Positions 8,139 to 17,278 of a stretch of DNA of 64,000 nucleotides are shown piece by piece. The notes beneath the pieces are model-generated. The model saw nothing but the letters and a program-made list of their open reading frames with translations. It did no database searches and was not told the DNA's origin. Source of the DNA: Bradyrhizobium erythrophlei (lineage in GTDB: Bacteria; Pseudomonadota; Alphaproteobacteria; Rhizobiales; Xanthobacteraceae); NCBI GenBank assembly GCA_900129675.1, contig FSRD01000001.1, positions 3,585,501-3,649,500 of the forward strand, given 5' to 3'. The translations under genes were made by a program, and so were the position numbers. Each line of letters starts with the position of its first letter. The first letter of the stretch is position 1.

Positions 8139-9190
8139 CGACGAGGCTCATGCGATGGGCGGCACTCTGGCTGGTGCTCATCGGCTGCGGCGACGCTCTT
8201 GCGCATGTGACCACGACGGGATTGCTCCGCATCGAAGTAGCAGGCGGTCGGGTGCTCTATGCGCTTTCCGTTGCCTTGCCCGAGCTGCCGGCCGCGTCGG
8301 CGAGCATCCTCATCGCTGCAGCCAACGGCGACCGCGCAACGGCGGAGGCGATTGCCGAAGCGGCGCGCAGGAGCGTCACAGTCGACCTAGCCGGCGTCCG
8401 CTGCCGGACGGGGCGGGTGCGCATCGGCGGCGCCGGCGCAAACGAGACGCGTGCAACGATCGAGATCGACTTCACCTGCGCCACCTCACATGGTCGCCTC
8501 GACATTACCGAAGACTGGAGCGCCGTTCTGGGCGAGCACTACCAGACCCTCGGCAATGTCCGCACGACGAGCGGCGAGCGCCAGATGACCTTCGGGGAGG
8601 CGTCGAGGACCGCCAGCGTGGACATCGACCGCACGGCCGCGACGGGCTGGTTCGACTTCGTCAGGCTCGGTGTCGAGCACATCCTCACCGGCTATGACCA
8701 CCTACTGTTCCTGGTGGCGCTCCTCGCCACTGCGCGAGGCCCGTGGTCGGTGGTGCGCATCGTCACGGCCTTCACCCTGGCTCACAGCGTGACGTTGACG
8801 GTCGGCGCGTTGGGTATTGTGACGATACCTGACCGCATCATCGAACCGCTGATTGCGGCGACGATCGTCTGGGTCGCGCTGGAAAATCTGTTCGCAGCGG
8901 AGCCGGACCGGAGGCGGTGGATCTGGAGTTTCGGTTTCGGCCTTGTACATGGCCTGGGGTTTGCCTCCGCACTTGGCGAACTCGGCCTGAAGGGGGCGGC
9001 GCTGGTACGCGGACTGGTGGGTTTCAATTTGGGTGTCGAGATAGGGCAGCTACTTTTCGTCGCCGTCTTCCTGCCGGCGCTGATGTGGCTGGCACGCGGG
9101 CGCGGCGCGCGGCTGACCCCGCGCATCGCCTCGTTGACGGTGGCCACGATCGGCACCTACTGGTTGGTCGAACGCATCGTTGTCGGCTGA
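8135..9190 (+). CDS. HupE/UreJ-type membrane protein with N-terminal periplasmic domain
   Basis: The 351-residue product starts at a GTG at 8135 overlapping the DUF4340-like stop. After a signal segment (WLVLIGCGDALA) comes a beta-rich periplasmic region to about residue 165, then a C-terminal membrane domain of the HupE/UreJ_2 type. Its polar membrane motifs are YDHLLF (His189), TLAHSVTLT, a Glu in ALENLF, GLVHGLGFA (His272) and FNLGVEIGQL. Related HupE/UreJ proteins move nickel or cobalt, but no hydrogenase or urease gene is present. Its translational coupling to an ABC set is the noteworthy point. Confidence 0.82.
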   Translation: MTTRLMRWAALWLVLIGCGDALAHVTTTGLLRIEVAGGRVLYALSVALPELPAASASILIAAANGDRATAEAIAEAARRSVTVDLAGVRCRTGRVRIGGAGANETRATIEIDFTCATSHGRLDITEDWSAVLGEHYQTLGNVRTTSGERQMTFGEASRTASVDIDRTAATGWFDFVRLGVEHILTGYDHLLFLVALLATARGPWSVVRIVTAFTLAHSVTLTVGALGIVTIPDRIIEPLIAATIVWVALENLFAAEPDRRRWIWSFGFGLVHGLGFASALGELGLKGAALVRGLVGFNLGVEIGQLLFVAVFLPALMWLARGRGARLTPRIASLTVATIGTYWLVERIVVG

Positions 9191-9191
9191 G

Positions 9192-9835
9192 GTTGTTCAG
9201 CGACAATGCCAACAGATCACCCGCGCCGCCCATGTCGAAGGTGTATTTGGCGAGGCGTCCGATATCGCGCTCCACGATCGTGAGATCATCTGCGCTGTAG
9301 CTCGCGGCCCGCGCATTCTCAGCGCGGTCGCCCATCCAGATCTGATGCACGCGAACACGCGCCTGTTGCGGCACGTAGCGCGACTTGCCCGACAGCAGCA
9401 CAAAAACGCACATGGACTCGCAGTAGGCCTCCGGCGACACTTGGGCGCGTTCGCCGCGCGCCCCATGGGTAAGCACGCTCACCCCGACGGTCGTCGACAT
9501 CCCGAGCCCCGGAACCGCCGTCCGAGCGCGATCGAGTCGTTGACCGAGCCGCCGCTGGAATCCAGCACGACAGTTTCGCCCGTGAGCTGACGATCGCGCG
9601 CGAAATCATCGAAATCCCTTGGGGTCTCGGCGGTGACGATGCCGACTGCGCTGACCCAGCCTCGGCAATTCGGCCGGCAATCGACCCAGCTGAACTTCAT
9701 CGGCAATTTGCGTTCTTCGGGGGCGACGCCAGCATACGCCGAACCGCTCAGCACGGCCACCAGGCCGAGCAATGCGATGCACTCGGTGGCGGCACTGAGC
9801 AATATCCAAACTCGGGTGGTCCAGCGAGCGCGCAT
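9192..9835 (-). pseudogene. Frameshifted ClpP-like periplasmic protein (COG3904 type)
   Basis: The 5' part (9835 to about 9510) encodes a signal peptide, then MKFSWVDCRPNCRGWVSAVG and TVVLDSSGGSVNDSIALGRRFR. A single-base deletion near 9508 throws the frame to a stop. The neighbouring frame resumes LGMSTTVGVSVL, EAYCESMCVFVLLSGKSRYVP, VRVHQIWMGDRA and RDIGRLAKYTFDMGGAGDLLALSLNN, the rest of the same protein. The SGGS and SMC(V)F motifs are those of ClpP-fold proteins. Similarity ends about where the HupE-like stop codon lies on the other strand, so the 3' end is lost too. A sequencing error could explain the frameshift but not the missing tail. Confidence 0.75.
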
Positions 9836-9855
9836 GATTGGTAACCTCGGCCCGG

Positions 9856-10158
9856 CTATCGGATGGGGTCAGCTGCGTTACGACGGCGTACATGCACCGG
9901 CGACAGCTGGTGCTGCCCAGCAGCTTCAGAATCGAATCTTAGCCAAGGCTGATGCTTGGCACGCCATTTCGGGCCGGGCCCGCGCATGTAGTGCAGCTCG
10001 GGCCGGTAACTATCGCGCACGTCCATAACCAGGTCGTGAACGGTGCTGGCGAAGTCGGAGACTGTCTCAGCCGTCTTGCGTGCAAAACAAGACATTGCGA
10101 ACCAGCGTGCAGAAGTCGGTGCGATCGCACGGGGGCTGACGATGCTTTTCCGGGTCAT
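9856..10158 (-). CDS. Small hypothetical protein with HYMRGPGPKWR motif
   Basis: The 100-residue product starts at the ATG at 10158, with GGAG about ten bases upstream. It is basic and lacks a clear signal peptide. The middle reads RPELHYMRGPGPKWRAKH (about residues 56-73), which also occurs in the 60-residue product at 49864-50046 of this window as HPEQHYMRGPGPKWREKH. The sharing of this block supports real coding. Function is unknown; such short proteins recur in Bradyrhizobium genomes, as far as I remember. Confidence 0.6.
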   Translation of the reverse strand: MTRKSIVSPRAIAPTSARWFAMSCFARKTAETVSDFASTVHDLVMDVRDSYRPELHYMRGPGPKWRAKHQPWLRFDSEAAGQHQLSPVHVRRRNAADPIR

Positions 10159-10799
10159 CTTTTTTCTCCGTCCGGTTGGATGTTGGCACCATGATGATCT
10201 AGCGGATCGGAGCTGCGGCTGCGCCAGAGCGATTGCCGTACCTGTAGAGCGATTGCTGCTAACGCCTGCGCCTCCGCCAATGCCCCGGGTTTCGCAGGTT
10301 CCGCGGATAGCTCGGCCGATTACCGGCCGGTTTGTGCTTCTTCCGCTAAGGGGCCCATAGCGGACTTGGCTCCTGGAGCAAGTGACATCCGCTCTCAGTG
10401 GTCGAGCCGACATGGGACAGGGGAGCAGTTTGTGCCAGACGCGCCACTACTGATTCTCGCGATCGCGCTCGACGCCTTTGCGGTCAACACCTGATTTCCG
10501 ACCTCGAAGGGCCCTCCTTCATCTCTCGTACAGTTGTGCACCGCGCGTGTGGACCGGCGATGCTCGTGACACACGACCCAACTCGGACATGAGCCATCCG
10601 GGTGCCTCCCACAAATAGATCAGTATGGCTGACCAGTCGACGCCGTCGAAGAAAGCGGCGCGGCATGTTATCCTGGTGTTGGGTGCGAAGGGGCGACCGG
10701 ATAATTTCTTCTCATTAGCATTTGAACCCACTTTTCGAACCCCATTTAAAGCGCCCCGGTCATCAAAGAATCTCCAGTCATCGACGAGGGAGGGTCAAC
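10159..10799. other. Intergenic, no supported gene
   Basis: Short open frames occur on both strands, but none has a recognisable product or a convincing ribosome site. The stretch must hold the promoter of the patatin gene; I see no convincing -35/-10 pair. Confidence 0.4.
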
Positions 10800-12080
10800 A
10801 TGGCCAAGAGCACGATCTCGGAGAGTATGCCGACGATAGCGCTGCGCGATCAGGGCGTGCCCGACACGCCGCTTGCTGAAAAACCGCTCGTCCCGAAACC
10901 GGGCGCAGCGAGCAAGGGCCGGAACCTGCGCGCGCGGCTCCCTTTCGATCGCGTCGTGCTGCTGCTGCAGGGGGGCGGCGCGCTCGGCGCCTACCAAGCG
11001 GGCGTTTATCAGGCCTTGGCCGAGACCGGACTTCATCCCGACTGGGTCGTCGGCATTTCGATCGGCGCCATCAACGCCGCTATCATCGCCGGCAATGCGC
11101 CCGAGAGACGCGTCGACAGGCTGCGCGAATTCTGGGAGGAAATCACCGCCCCTGCCATGGGCTTCGACGCCGACGTCGTCGGCCTCTTTGAACGAGGCGA
11201 GGCTGCACGCGCGCTCGCCAATCAGGTGAGCGCGGTCACGGTTGCCTGCGCCGGAACGCCGGGCTTCTTCAGGCCGCGACTCCCCAATCCGTGGTTTCAT
11301 CCGCCCGGTACGATCGAGGCGACGAGCTACTATGACACGCGGCCGCTGAAAGCCACGCTCGAGCGCTTCGTCGACTTCGACCGCGTAAACTCCGACAATT
11401 GTGACACGCGTCTCAGCCTCGGCGCGGTGAATGTGCGCAGCGGCAACCTGGTCTATTTCGACCCCCGGACGCAGGTGATCGGACCCGAGCATGTGATGGC
11501 CAGCGGCGCGCTGCCGCCCGGCTTCCCAGCCATCGAGATCGAGGGCGAGCACTATTGGGATGGCGGCCTCGTCTCGAACACGCCGCTCCAGTGGCTTGTG
11601 ACGAACACGCGCGTGACGGGCCAGCGGATGCCTGACGCGCTCGTGTTTCAGGTCGATCTCTGGAGCGCACGCGGCGAGTTCCCGCGCAACCTCGCGGAAG
11701 TCGCGACCCGTCAGAAGGAGATCCAATACTCGAGCCGCACGCGCGCCTTCACGAATTTCCTCAAGCTGCTGCACAGGGTGGAATATTCCGTCGCCACGCT
11801 CCTGGACCAGCTGCCGGACGAGTTCAAGGGAAGCGATGAAGCCAAGTACCTGGCCTCGATCTCACAACGCCGCGCTTACAACCTCGTGCACCTCATCTAT
11901 CGACCGAGAGGCTACGAAGGCGACTCGAAAGATTATGAGTTCTCCCGGATGTCCATGGCGGAGCATTGGCGTTCCGGCAACCACGACGCCATGCGCACGC
12001 TGCGCCATCCCGAGGTGCTTGAGCGCGCCGCCAATGGCCACGAGTTGACCATCTTCGACTTTACCGGTGATCGCGATTGA
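10800..12080 (+). CDS. Patatin-like phospholipase with DUF3734 domain
   Basis: The 426-residue protein starts at the ATG at 10800, with GAGGGAGGG upstream; an in-frame start at 10722 lacks such a site. The patatin domain has the oxyanion stretch LLQGGGALGAYQAGV, the nucleophile elbow GISIG (Ser87) and the dyad Asp254 in YWDGGLVSNTPL. The C-terminal part (about 290-420) with SRTRAFTNFLKLLHRVEY and IYRPRGYEGDSKDYEFSR is the DUF3734 region. It should be a cytoplasmic or membrane-associated lipid acyl hydrolase. In relatives this gene often precedes a 3-hydroxybutyrate dehydrogenase; here only a relic of that gene follows, suggesting lost linkage to ketone-body or PHB metabolism. Confidence 0.9.
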   Translation: MAKSTISESMPTIALRDQGVPDTPLAEKPLVPKPGAASKGRNLRARLPFDRVVLLLQGGGALGAYQAGVYQALAETGLHPDWVVGISIGAINAAIIAGNAPERRVDRLREFWEEITAPAMGFDADVVGLFERGEAARALANQVSAVTVACAGTPGFFRPRLPNPWFHPPGTIEATSYYDTRPLKATLERFVDFDRVNSDNCDTRLSLGAVNVRSGNLVYFDPRTQVIGPEHVMASGALPPGFPAIEIEGEHYWDGGLVSNTPLQWLVTNTRVTGQRMPDALVFQVDLWSARGEFPRNLAEVATRQKEIQYSSRTRAFTNFLKLLHRVEYSVATLLDQLPDEFKGSDEAKYLASISQRRAYNLVHLIYRPRGYEGDSKDYEFSRMSMAEHWRSGNHDAMRTLRHPEVLERAANGHELTIFDFTGDRD

Positions 12081-12179
12081 GCCGCGGGCCGTGAGACGCG
12101 GCGACCCTTCGACATACCGATATCAGGAGCTTCAGCGATGAGAGAAAGCGACGTCCGCGAGCGAGCGTTTGCGACGCCA

Positions 12180-12412
12180 TTGACGATGATGACGAGTGCC
12201 GCGAGCGTCATTGGCAAGGAAATCGCCCGTACCTTCGTGCGTGAGGGCGCCAAGATCGCAATCGGCCGATCTGCTCGGTCCATTCCAAGGAAGGCTCGCT
12301 GCTCAAAGGCCTTTGCGTCACGGCGTAGCACGGGCTCGTCGGCCTCTCGCTGGTTGTGAGCCACGGCTGGTCCATGCCGTGACGTCATGTCCGTTCTGCG
12401 CCAGCTGAACCG
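12180..12412 (+). pseudogene. Relic of 3-hydroxybutyrate dehydrogenase (SDR)
   Basis: Two pieces of one SDR protein lie next to each other in different frames. The first, SAASVIGKEIARTFVREGAKIAIG, is the Rossmann N-terminus. The second, from about 12277, reads SVHSKEGSLLKGLCVTA, then TAG (12326-12328), then HGLVGLSLVV. It corresponds to the VHSKE...YVTAKHGL active-site region of 3-hydroxybutyrate dehydrogenase; the catalytic-site Tyr is Cys here and the Lys codon is now TAG. About 110 internal residues and the C-terminus are missing. Confidence 0.65.
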
Positions 12413-12459
12413 ATAACAAATGTCCAGCACGTCGCTGGACCGAACTCGGGAGTCATCAC

Positions 12460-13212
12460 ATGAAGATCGTCGTCATCGGCGGCACCGGCCTGATCGGCTC
12501 GAAGACCGTCGCCATTCTGCGCCAGGGCGGCCATGAGGTCGTCGCCGCTTCGCCCAACAGCGGCGTCAACACCATCACCGGCGAGGGGCTCAAAGAGGCC
12601 CTGGCCGGCGCGCAGGTCGTGATCGACCTCGCCAATTCACCCTCATTTGAAGACAAGGCGGTGCTGGAATTCTTCGAGACCTCCGGGCGCAACCTTCTTG
12701 CGGCGGAGGCCGCAGCCGGCGTCCGGCACCATGTCGCGCTCTCCATCGTCGGAACCGACCGGAGCGACAATGGCTATTTCCGCGCCAAGGTCGCCCAGGA
12801 GAAACTGATCGTGGCCTCCGGCATCCCCTACACCATCATCCGCTCGACCCAGTTCATGGAATTCCTCGGCGGCATCGCCGCTTCAAGTGCGGATGGAAAC
12901 CTGGTCAGGCTTTCGCCCGGCCTGTTCCAGCCCATCGCGTCGGACGACGTTGCTGCCAGCGTTGCCGATGTGGCGCTCGCGGCGCCGCGAAACGGCATCG
13001 TCGAGATTGCCGGCCCGGAACGAGCACCGTTCAACGAAATCGTTGCTCGCTATCTGAAGGCGCTCGGCGATCCGCGTGAGGTCGTGAGAGACCCCGAGGC
13101 CCGATACTTCGGCGGCCGGGTCGAGGAGAAATCGCTGGTGCCGTTGGGTGAAGCGCGCCTCGGCCGCATCGGTTTGGACGAATGGCTCCGCCGCTCACAG
13201 GCAAAAGCCTGA
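12460..13212 (+). CDS. NAD(P)-binding NmrA-like SDR family oxidoreductase
   Basis: The protein has 250 residues. The N-terminal GGTGLIGSKT (8-17) is the atypical-SDR dinucleotide motif; YFRAKVAQEKLIVASGIPYTIIRSTQFMEF is the NmrA/NAD(P)H-binding block with the Lys-containing helix. Relatives act as NAD(P)H sensors or quinone/flavin reductases; the substrate here is unknown. It is intact although genes on both sides are decayed, and it has no closely coupled partner. Confidence 0.85.
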   Translation: MKIVVIGGTGLIGSKTVAILRQGGHEVVAASPNSGVNTITGEGLKEALAGAQVVIDLANSPSFEDKAVLEFFETSGRNLLAAEAAAGVRHHVALSIVGTDRSDNGYFRAKVAQEKLIVASGIPYTIIRSTQFMEFLGGIAASSADGNLVRLSPGLFQPIASDDVAASVADVALAAPRNGIVEIAGPERAPFNEIVARYLKALGDPREVVRDPEARYFGGRVEEKSLVPLGEARLGRIGLDEWLRRSQAKA

Positions 13213-13278
13213 TCCGCATCCGCCAACTGAAGGTTCTAAAGCGGGCGGACCCGTGGGCGCGCATGAGAGAGGGAGAGA

Positions 13279-13684
13279 ATGACGGCAGAAGGACCGCAGG
13301 CGGGGCTGACCCATAGCCGGTCCTGATCGTCGACCCGAGCGTCATCGTGCCCGCGCTGACGCCCGCTCACCGACATGCCGCCGATGCCGGTGACGGCGTG
13401 CACGGTGGGTTTCGTCGAGGCCACCTGCATCGATGCGCTGAAGCCTTTTCTCGGGAGGGGCGAAGACCGTGGGCACCCATGTCGATCTCAGCCATGTGGC
13501 GGCGACGCCCGTGGGCATGCGGGTGATCGCCCAGGTGAAGCTCGTCGCAGTGGAGGACCGCAAGCTGCGCTTCAAGCTGGAGTGCCGGGGCGAGAAGGAG
13601 ATTATCGGCACAGGCTTCCACTAGCGCGCCGTCATCGATCCGGCCAGGTCCCTGGCTCGGCTGGAGAAGAAGGCGGCAGGATGA
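13279..13684 (+). pseudogene. Thioesterase-family relic with several frameshifts
   Basis: The ATG at 13279 follows GAGAGGGAGAG and opens MTAEGPQAGLTHSRS, then TGA. The continuing protein is found by changing frame: LIVDPSVIVPALTPAH, then VGFVEATCIDALKPFL, then TVGTHVDLSHVAATPVGMRVIAQVKL and KLRFKLECRGEKEIIGTGFH, a TAG at 13622, and RAVIDPARSLARLEKKAAG. This is the hotdog-fold thioesterase (FlK-like) layout. At least three frameshifts and one stop make it a clear pseudogene. Confidence 0.75.
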
Positions 13685-13732
13685 GCGTAGGCGAGCGCCG
13701 CCGGATCGAGGCAGAGGAAACAGGAGGGTCGG

Positions 13733-14394
13733 ATGGATTTTCGCGATCGTCACGTGGTGGTAACCGGCGGCACCGGCGCGCTGGGGCGCGCGGTGGTGGG
13801 CGCATTGCTGGCGGCGGGCGCCCATTGCCATGTGCCCTATCGGCAGGAGCGGGAGAAGGAAGGCCTTCCCAGCGGGGCGCTGAGCCTGATCCCCGTGCCG
13901 AGCCTGGCGGATGAGGCGGCGGTGGCGAAGCTCTATGGCGGGCTCCCGGCGCTCTGGGCCTCGATCCATATCGCCGGTGGCTTCGCCTTCGCCCCGCTGA
14001 CCGATACCAGCGGGGAACTGCTGCGTCGGCTGATCGACGACAATCTCGTGAGCTGCTTCCTCTGCTGCCGCGAAGCGGTGGCGGCGATGCGCCGGGGGAA
14101 GGCCGGCGGGCGTATCGTCAACGTGGCTGCGCGCCAGGCCCTGGAGCCGCGCACCGGGGCGAATATAAGCGCCTCTACCGCCGCCAAAGCCGGCGTCGCC
14201 GCGCTCTCCGCAGCGCTGGGCGAGGAGCTGGCGGGCGAGGGAATCCTGGTGAACGCCGTGGCGCCCTCGATCATGGATACCCCCACCAACCGAAGGCCAA
14301 TTTCGATGCCTGGCCCAAGGTGGAGGAAGCCCCGAAGACCGGGACCACGCCGCCCCGGCTCACCTTGTTCTCGGGCGAGGCGAGGAAGACTTAG
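13733..14394 (+). pseudogene. SDR family oxidoreductase with C-terminal frameshift
   Basis: The first 190 or so residues are a good SDR: TGGTGALGRAVV (nucleotide binding), HIAGGFAF, RIVNVAARQALEP, and a catalytic region SASTAAKAGVAALSAAL in which Ser replaces the usual Tyr of YxxxK. After VNAVAPSIMDTPTNR near 14293, one base is missing. The other frame continues ANFDAWPKVEE, the expected next residues, and stops at 14392-14394. It starts 49 bp after the thioesterase relic, so the two were probably an operon. The catalytic Ser could be original or part of the decay. Confidence 0.6.
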
Positions 14395-14993
14395 TCCGCG
14401 CGGACGAGGTGATCGATAAGCGCTCCCTTTGTGCGGCGCATGAGTCCGAAAATGGCCCACCAACTTTGATTTCCGGAAGATTTGCCGCTTCGTTCCCTTC
14501 GTGATCTCACCGTTCGAGGAGTGGATTTGGGACTGCTCGGAACGAATGTGGGAGCAGGATCCTCATCAGCCGAGGATCCTGAGCGCCAGCGAAGCAATCA
14601 AGATGCTTGAGAGTCGGAAGTCATCACTGGTTACCGCGGGCAGCTAGCGTAGTGCAAGTTTTTCGAGCTGTGGGACGCACTCCCGGCGCGCCGACCCACT
14701 TTTGGGGTGGGTGACACTATTATGGGGTGGAGGACACAACAACTCGGGGACAGCAACGGTGAGATCCGTGAAACCGCGCCGCCAACAGAGATAGTCGAGT
14801 CAGATGTCGTGCAGCCAATTCGGGGGAACAGCCGGGGCGTTGCTTGCCATGCGGCTGGTGGCGATCGGCGCAAACGATCCCGCTGGAGGGGTTGACAATA
14901 GGCCTGTTCGGCGATGCCGGCAGGTGGAGGAGTCAACTCTTGCGAATCCGAGTCAGCGCTGATGCGACCCGATAAGCACACTTGATTTATTAT
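14395..14993. other. Intergenic, no gene seen
   Basis: About 600 bp with only short unsupported frames. Nothing resembling an IS end or RNA gene was recognised apart from the tRNA at its right edge. Confidence 0.4.
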
Positions 14994-15069
14994 TGGTGGG
15001 CCCGGCAGGACTCGAACCTGCAACCAGACCGTTATGAGCGGCCGGCTCTAACCATTGAGCTACAGGCCC
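14994..15069 (-). tRNA. tRNA with CAU anticodon, probably tRNA-Ile2 (lysidine type)
   Basis: The minus strand folds into a full cloverleaf of 76 nt including encoded CCA. The acceptor GGGCCTG pairs with CGGGCCC, the D arm is GCTCAATGGTTAGAGC, the anticodon arm is GGCCG-CTCATAA-CGGTC, and the T arm is GCAGG-TTCGAGT-CCTGC. The loop CTCATAA resembles Escherichia ileX rather than elongator tRNA-Met, whose arm usually has an AATCATAATC-type loop; Met remains possible. If Ile2, the C34 is changed to lysidine by TilS to read AUA. Confidence 0.85.
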
Positions 15070-15150
15070 CGCCGCGGGCGGCCGCGAGGCGCGGCCGGCA
15101 ACGGTGCCGGGATCGTTTACAGGGTGACCCGCGATCCCGCAATGCCGCCC

Positions 15151-16128
15151 TCAATCCACCGAAACGCCGGCAAATTCGACCACTTTGCGCCATTTCTCGG
15201 TCTCGTCGGCGATGAGTTTGCCGAATTGGGCCGGGGTCATCGGCTTCGGGATGCCGCCGACTTCGGCCAGCCGCGCCACCAGCTTGGGGTCCTTCAGCGC
15301 CTCATCGATGGCCTTGTTGAGGAGGTCGACGATCTCCGGCGGCGTGCCCTTCGGCGCCGAGATGCCGTAGAAGCCGACCGATTCGAATCCCGGCACGGTC
15401 TCGGCGATGGCGGGGATTTCGGGCACGGTGGACCAGCGCTGCGGCGAAGTGACGCCGAGCGCGCGCACGCTGCCGCCGCGCGACTGCTCCAGCGCCGAGG
15501 GCAGATTGTCGAAGATCAGCTGCACCTTGTTGGAGATGATGTCCGGAAACGCGATCGCCGATCCCCGGTAGGGCACATGCACCATGTCGCATTTGGTCAT
15601 TGCCTTGAACAGTTCGGCCGACATATGCACCGAGGTGCCGTTACCCGAGGAGGCATACGAGATCTTGCCCGGATTGGCCTTGCAGTAGTCGATGAACTCC
15701 TGGACGGTCTTCACCGGCATCGCGTTCGACACCACCAGCATGTTGGTGAGCTGCATGATGCTGGCGACCGGCACGGTGTCGCGGATGAAATCATACGGCA
15801 GCTTCTTGTAGAGCGAGGTCGAGATCGCATTGTTGGGCGCGACGAACAGCAGCGTATAGCCGTCGGCCGGCGAACTGATCGCCGCGGCAGCGGCGATATT
15901 GCCGCCGGAGCCGGCGCGATTCTCGACCACGAATTGCTGGCCGAAGCGCTCCGACAGCCACTGGCTCATGATGCGGGCGACGATATCGACCGGGCCGCCG
16001 GCGGCAAAGCCGATCAGCCAGCGCACCGGACGGTTCGGATAATCGGCGGCGGAGGAGGGCGCGACGCCGGTCGCGAGACTTGCGAGAAATACCAGGCTGA
16101 AAAGACTGACGCGTAAAAATCCGATCAT
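15151..16128 (-). CDS. Tripartite tricarboxylate transporter substrate-binding protein (Bug/TctC family)
   Basis: The 325-residue product starts at the ATG at 16128. A signal peptide ends at APSSAAD, and the mature protein begins YPNRPVRWLIGFAAGGPVDI, the family hallmark, followed by GQQFVVENRAGSGGNIAA and later HVPYRGSAIAF. Bug proteins are periplasmic receptors for carboxylates or other small acids. No TctA/TctB permease genes lie nearby, so it is an orphan receptor. It is followed downstream by the tRNA gene and preceded by a close paralogue 52 bp away. Confidence 0.93.
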   Translation of the reverse strand: MIGFLRVSLFSLVFLASLATGVAPSSAADYPNRPVRWLIGFAAGGPVDIVARIMSQWLSERFGQQFVVENRAGSGGNIAAAAAISSPADGYTLLFVAPNNAISTSLYKKLPYDFIRDTVPVASIMQLTNMLVVSNAMPVKTVQEFIDYCKANPGKISYASSGNGTSVHMSAELFKAMTKCDMVHVPYRGSAIAFPDIISNKVQLIFDNLPSALEQSRGGSVRALGVTSPQRWSTVPEIPAIAETVPGFESVGFYGISAPKGTPPEIVDLLNKAIDEALKDPKLVARLAEVGGIPKPMTPAQFGKLIADETEKWRKVVEFAGVSVD

Positions 16129-16180
16129 GGGGTTTCCGTTGTTTTTCTTCGTTGCTGCTGTTCTACGTTTCGAAAACGAT

Positions 16181-17158
16181 CTAGTCCACCGACACGCCCG
16201 CGAACTCGACCACCTTGCGCCATTTTTCGGTCTCGTCGGCAATCAGCTTGCCGTACCCTTCCGGAGTGAGCGGCTTCGGGACCCCGCCGATCTCGGCCAG
16301 CCGCGCCACCAGCTTCGGATCCTTCAAGGCCTCGTTGACCGCCTTGTTGAGGATGCCGATGATTTCCGGCGGCGTGCCCCTGGGCGCGGACATGCCGTAG
16401 AACACGCTCGATTCATATCCCGGTACGGTTTCGGCGATGGCGGGAATGTCGGGCACGCTGGGCCAGCGCTGCGGCGAACTGACGCCGAGCGCGCGCACGC
16501 TGCCGCCGCGCGCCTGTTCCAGCGCCGAGGGCAAATTGTCGAAAATAAGCTGCACCTTGTTGGAGATGACATCGGGGAAGGCGACCGCCGATCCCCGGTA
16601 GGGTACGTGCACCATGTCGCATTTCGTCATCGCCTTGAACAGCTCCGCCGCCATGTGCACCGTGGTGCCGTTGCCCGACGAGGCGAACGCCACCTTGCCG
16701 GGATTGGCCTTGCAGTAGTCGATCAGCTCCCGGACCGTCTTGACCGGCATCGCGTTCGAGACCACGAGCATGTTGGGCACTTGCATGAAGCTTGCGACCG
16801 GCATGGTGTCACGGATGAAGTCGAACGGCAGCTTCCTGTAGAGCGAGGCTGAGATCGCGTTGTTGGCGCCGCTGAACAGCAGCGTATAGCCGTCAGGAAA
16901 TGAGCCGATCGCGGCCGCGGTCGCAATGTTGCCGCCGGAGCCGGCGCGGTTCTCCACCACGAATTGCTGGCCGAAATGTTCCGACAGCCATTGCGCCATG
17001 ATGCGCGCGACGATATCGACCGGGCCGCCGGGAGCGAAACCGATCAGCCAGCGCACCGGGCGGTTCGGATAATCCGCGGCCGATACCGGCAGGCTCCCGG
17101 CCGCGATGGCCAGAAGGCAGGCGGCAGCGAACGACGCCGCGCGCAGAAATCCCGTCAT
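16181..17158 (-). CDS. Tripartite tricarboxylate transporter substrate-binding protein (tandem paralogue)
   Basis: It also has 325 residues if started at the ATG at 17158; an ATG at 17173 would add five residues. By eye more than 80 percent of residues equal those of the neighbour at 15151-16128, including YPNRPVRWLIGFAPGGPVDI and DMVHVPYRGSAVAF. The signal peptides differ clearly (LPVSAAD against APSSAAD). The pair arose by tandem duplication and is probably co-transcribed. Differences cluster in the loops that line the ligand cleft, so ligands may differ. Confidence 0.93.
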   Translation of the reverse strand: MTGFLRAASFAAACLLAIAAGSLPVSAADYPNRPVRWLIGFAPGGPVDIVARIMAQWLSEHFGQQFVVENRAGSGGNIATAAAIGSFPDGYTLLFSGANNAISASLYRKLPFDFIRDTMPVASFMQVPNMLVVSNAMPVKTVRELIDYCKANPGKVAFASSGNGTTVHMAAELFKAMTKCDMVHVPYRGSAVAFPDVISNKVQLIFDNLPSALEQARGGSVRALGVSSPQRWPSVPDIPAIAETVPGYESSVFYGMSAPRGTPPEIIGILNKAVNEALKDPKLVARLAEIGGVPKPLTPEGYGKLIADETEKWRKVVEFAGVSVD

Positions 17159-17278
17159 GGCCGCCCCCGTCATTTTCTTGTTACCGTTGCGCGCATGCTT
17201 TCATAAATCACCGCGATTGCCTACAACCTCCCGCGCGTTGATTGGTCATTTCGCACGAGAGAACACTTGAGGCCGAAA

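Noticed and set aside
14994..15069. Elongator tRNA-Met
   Set aside because: The CAU anticodon fits both, but the CTCATAA loop and TTAGAGC D arm resemble tRNA-Ile2 more; kept as an alternative only.
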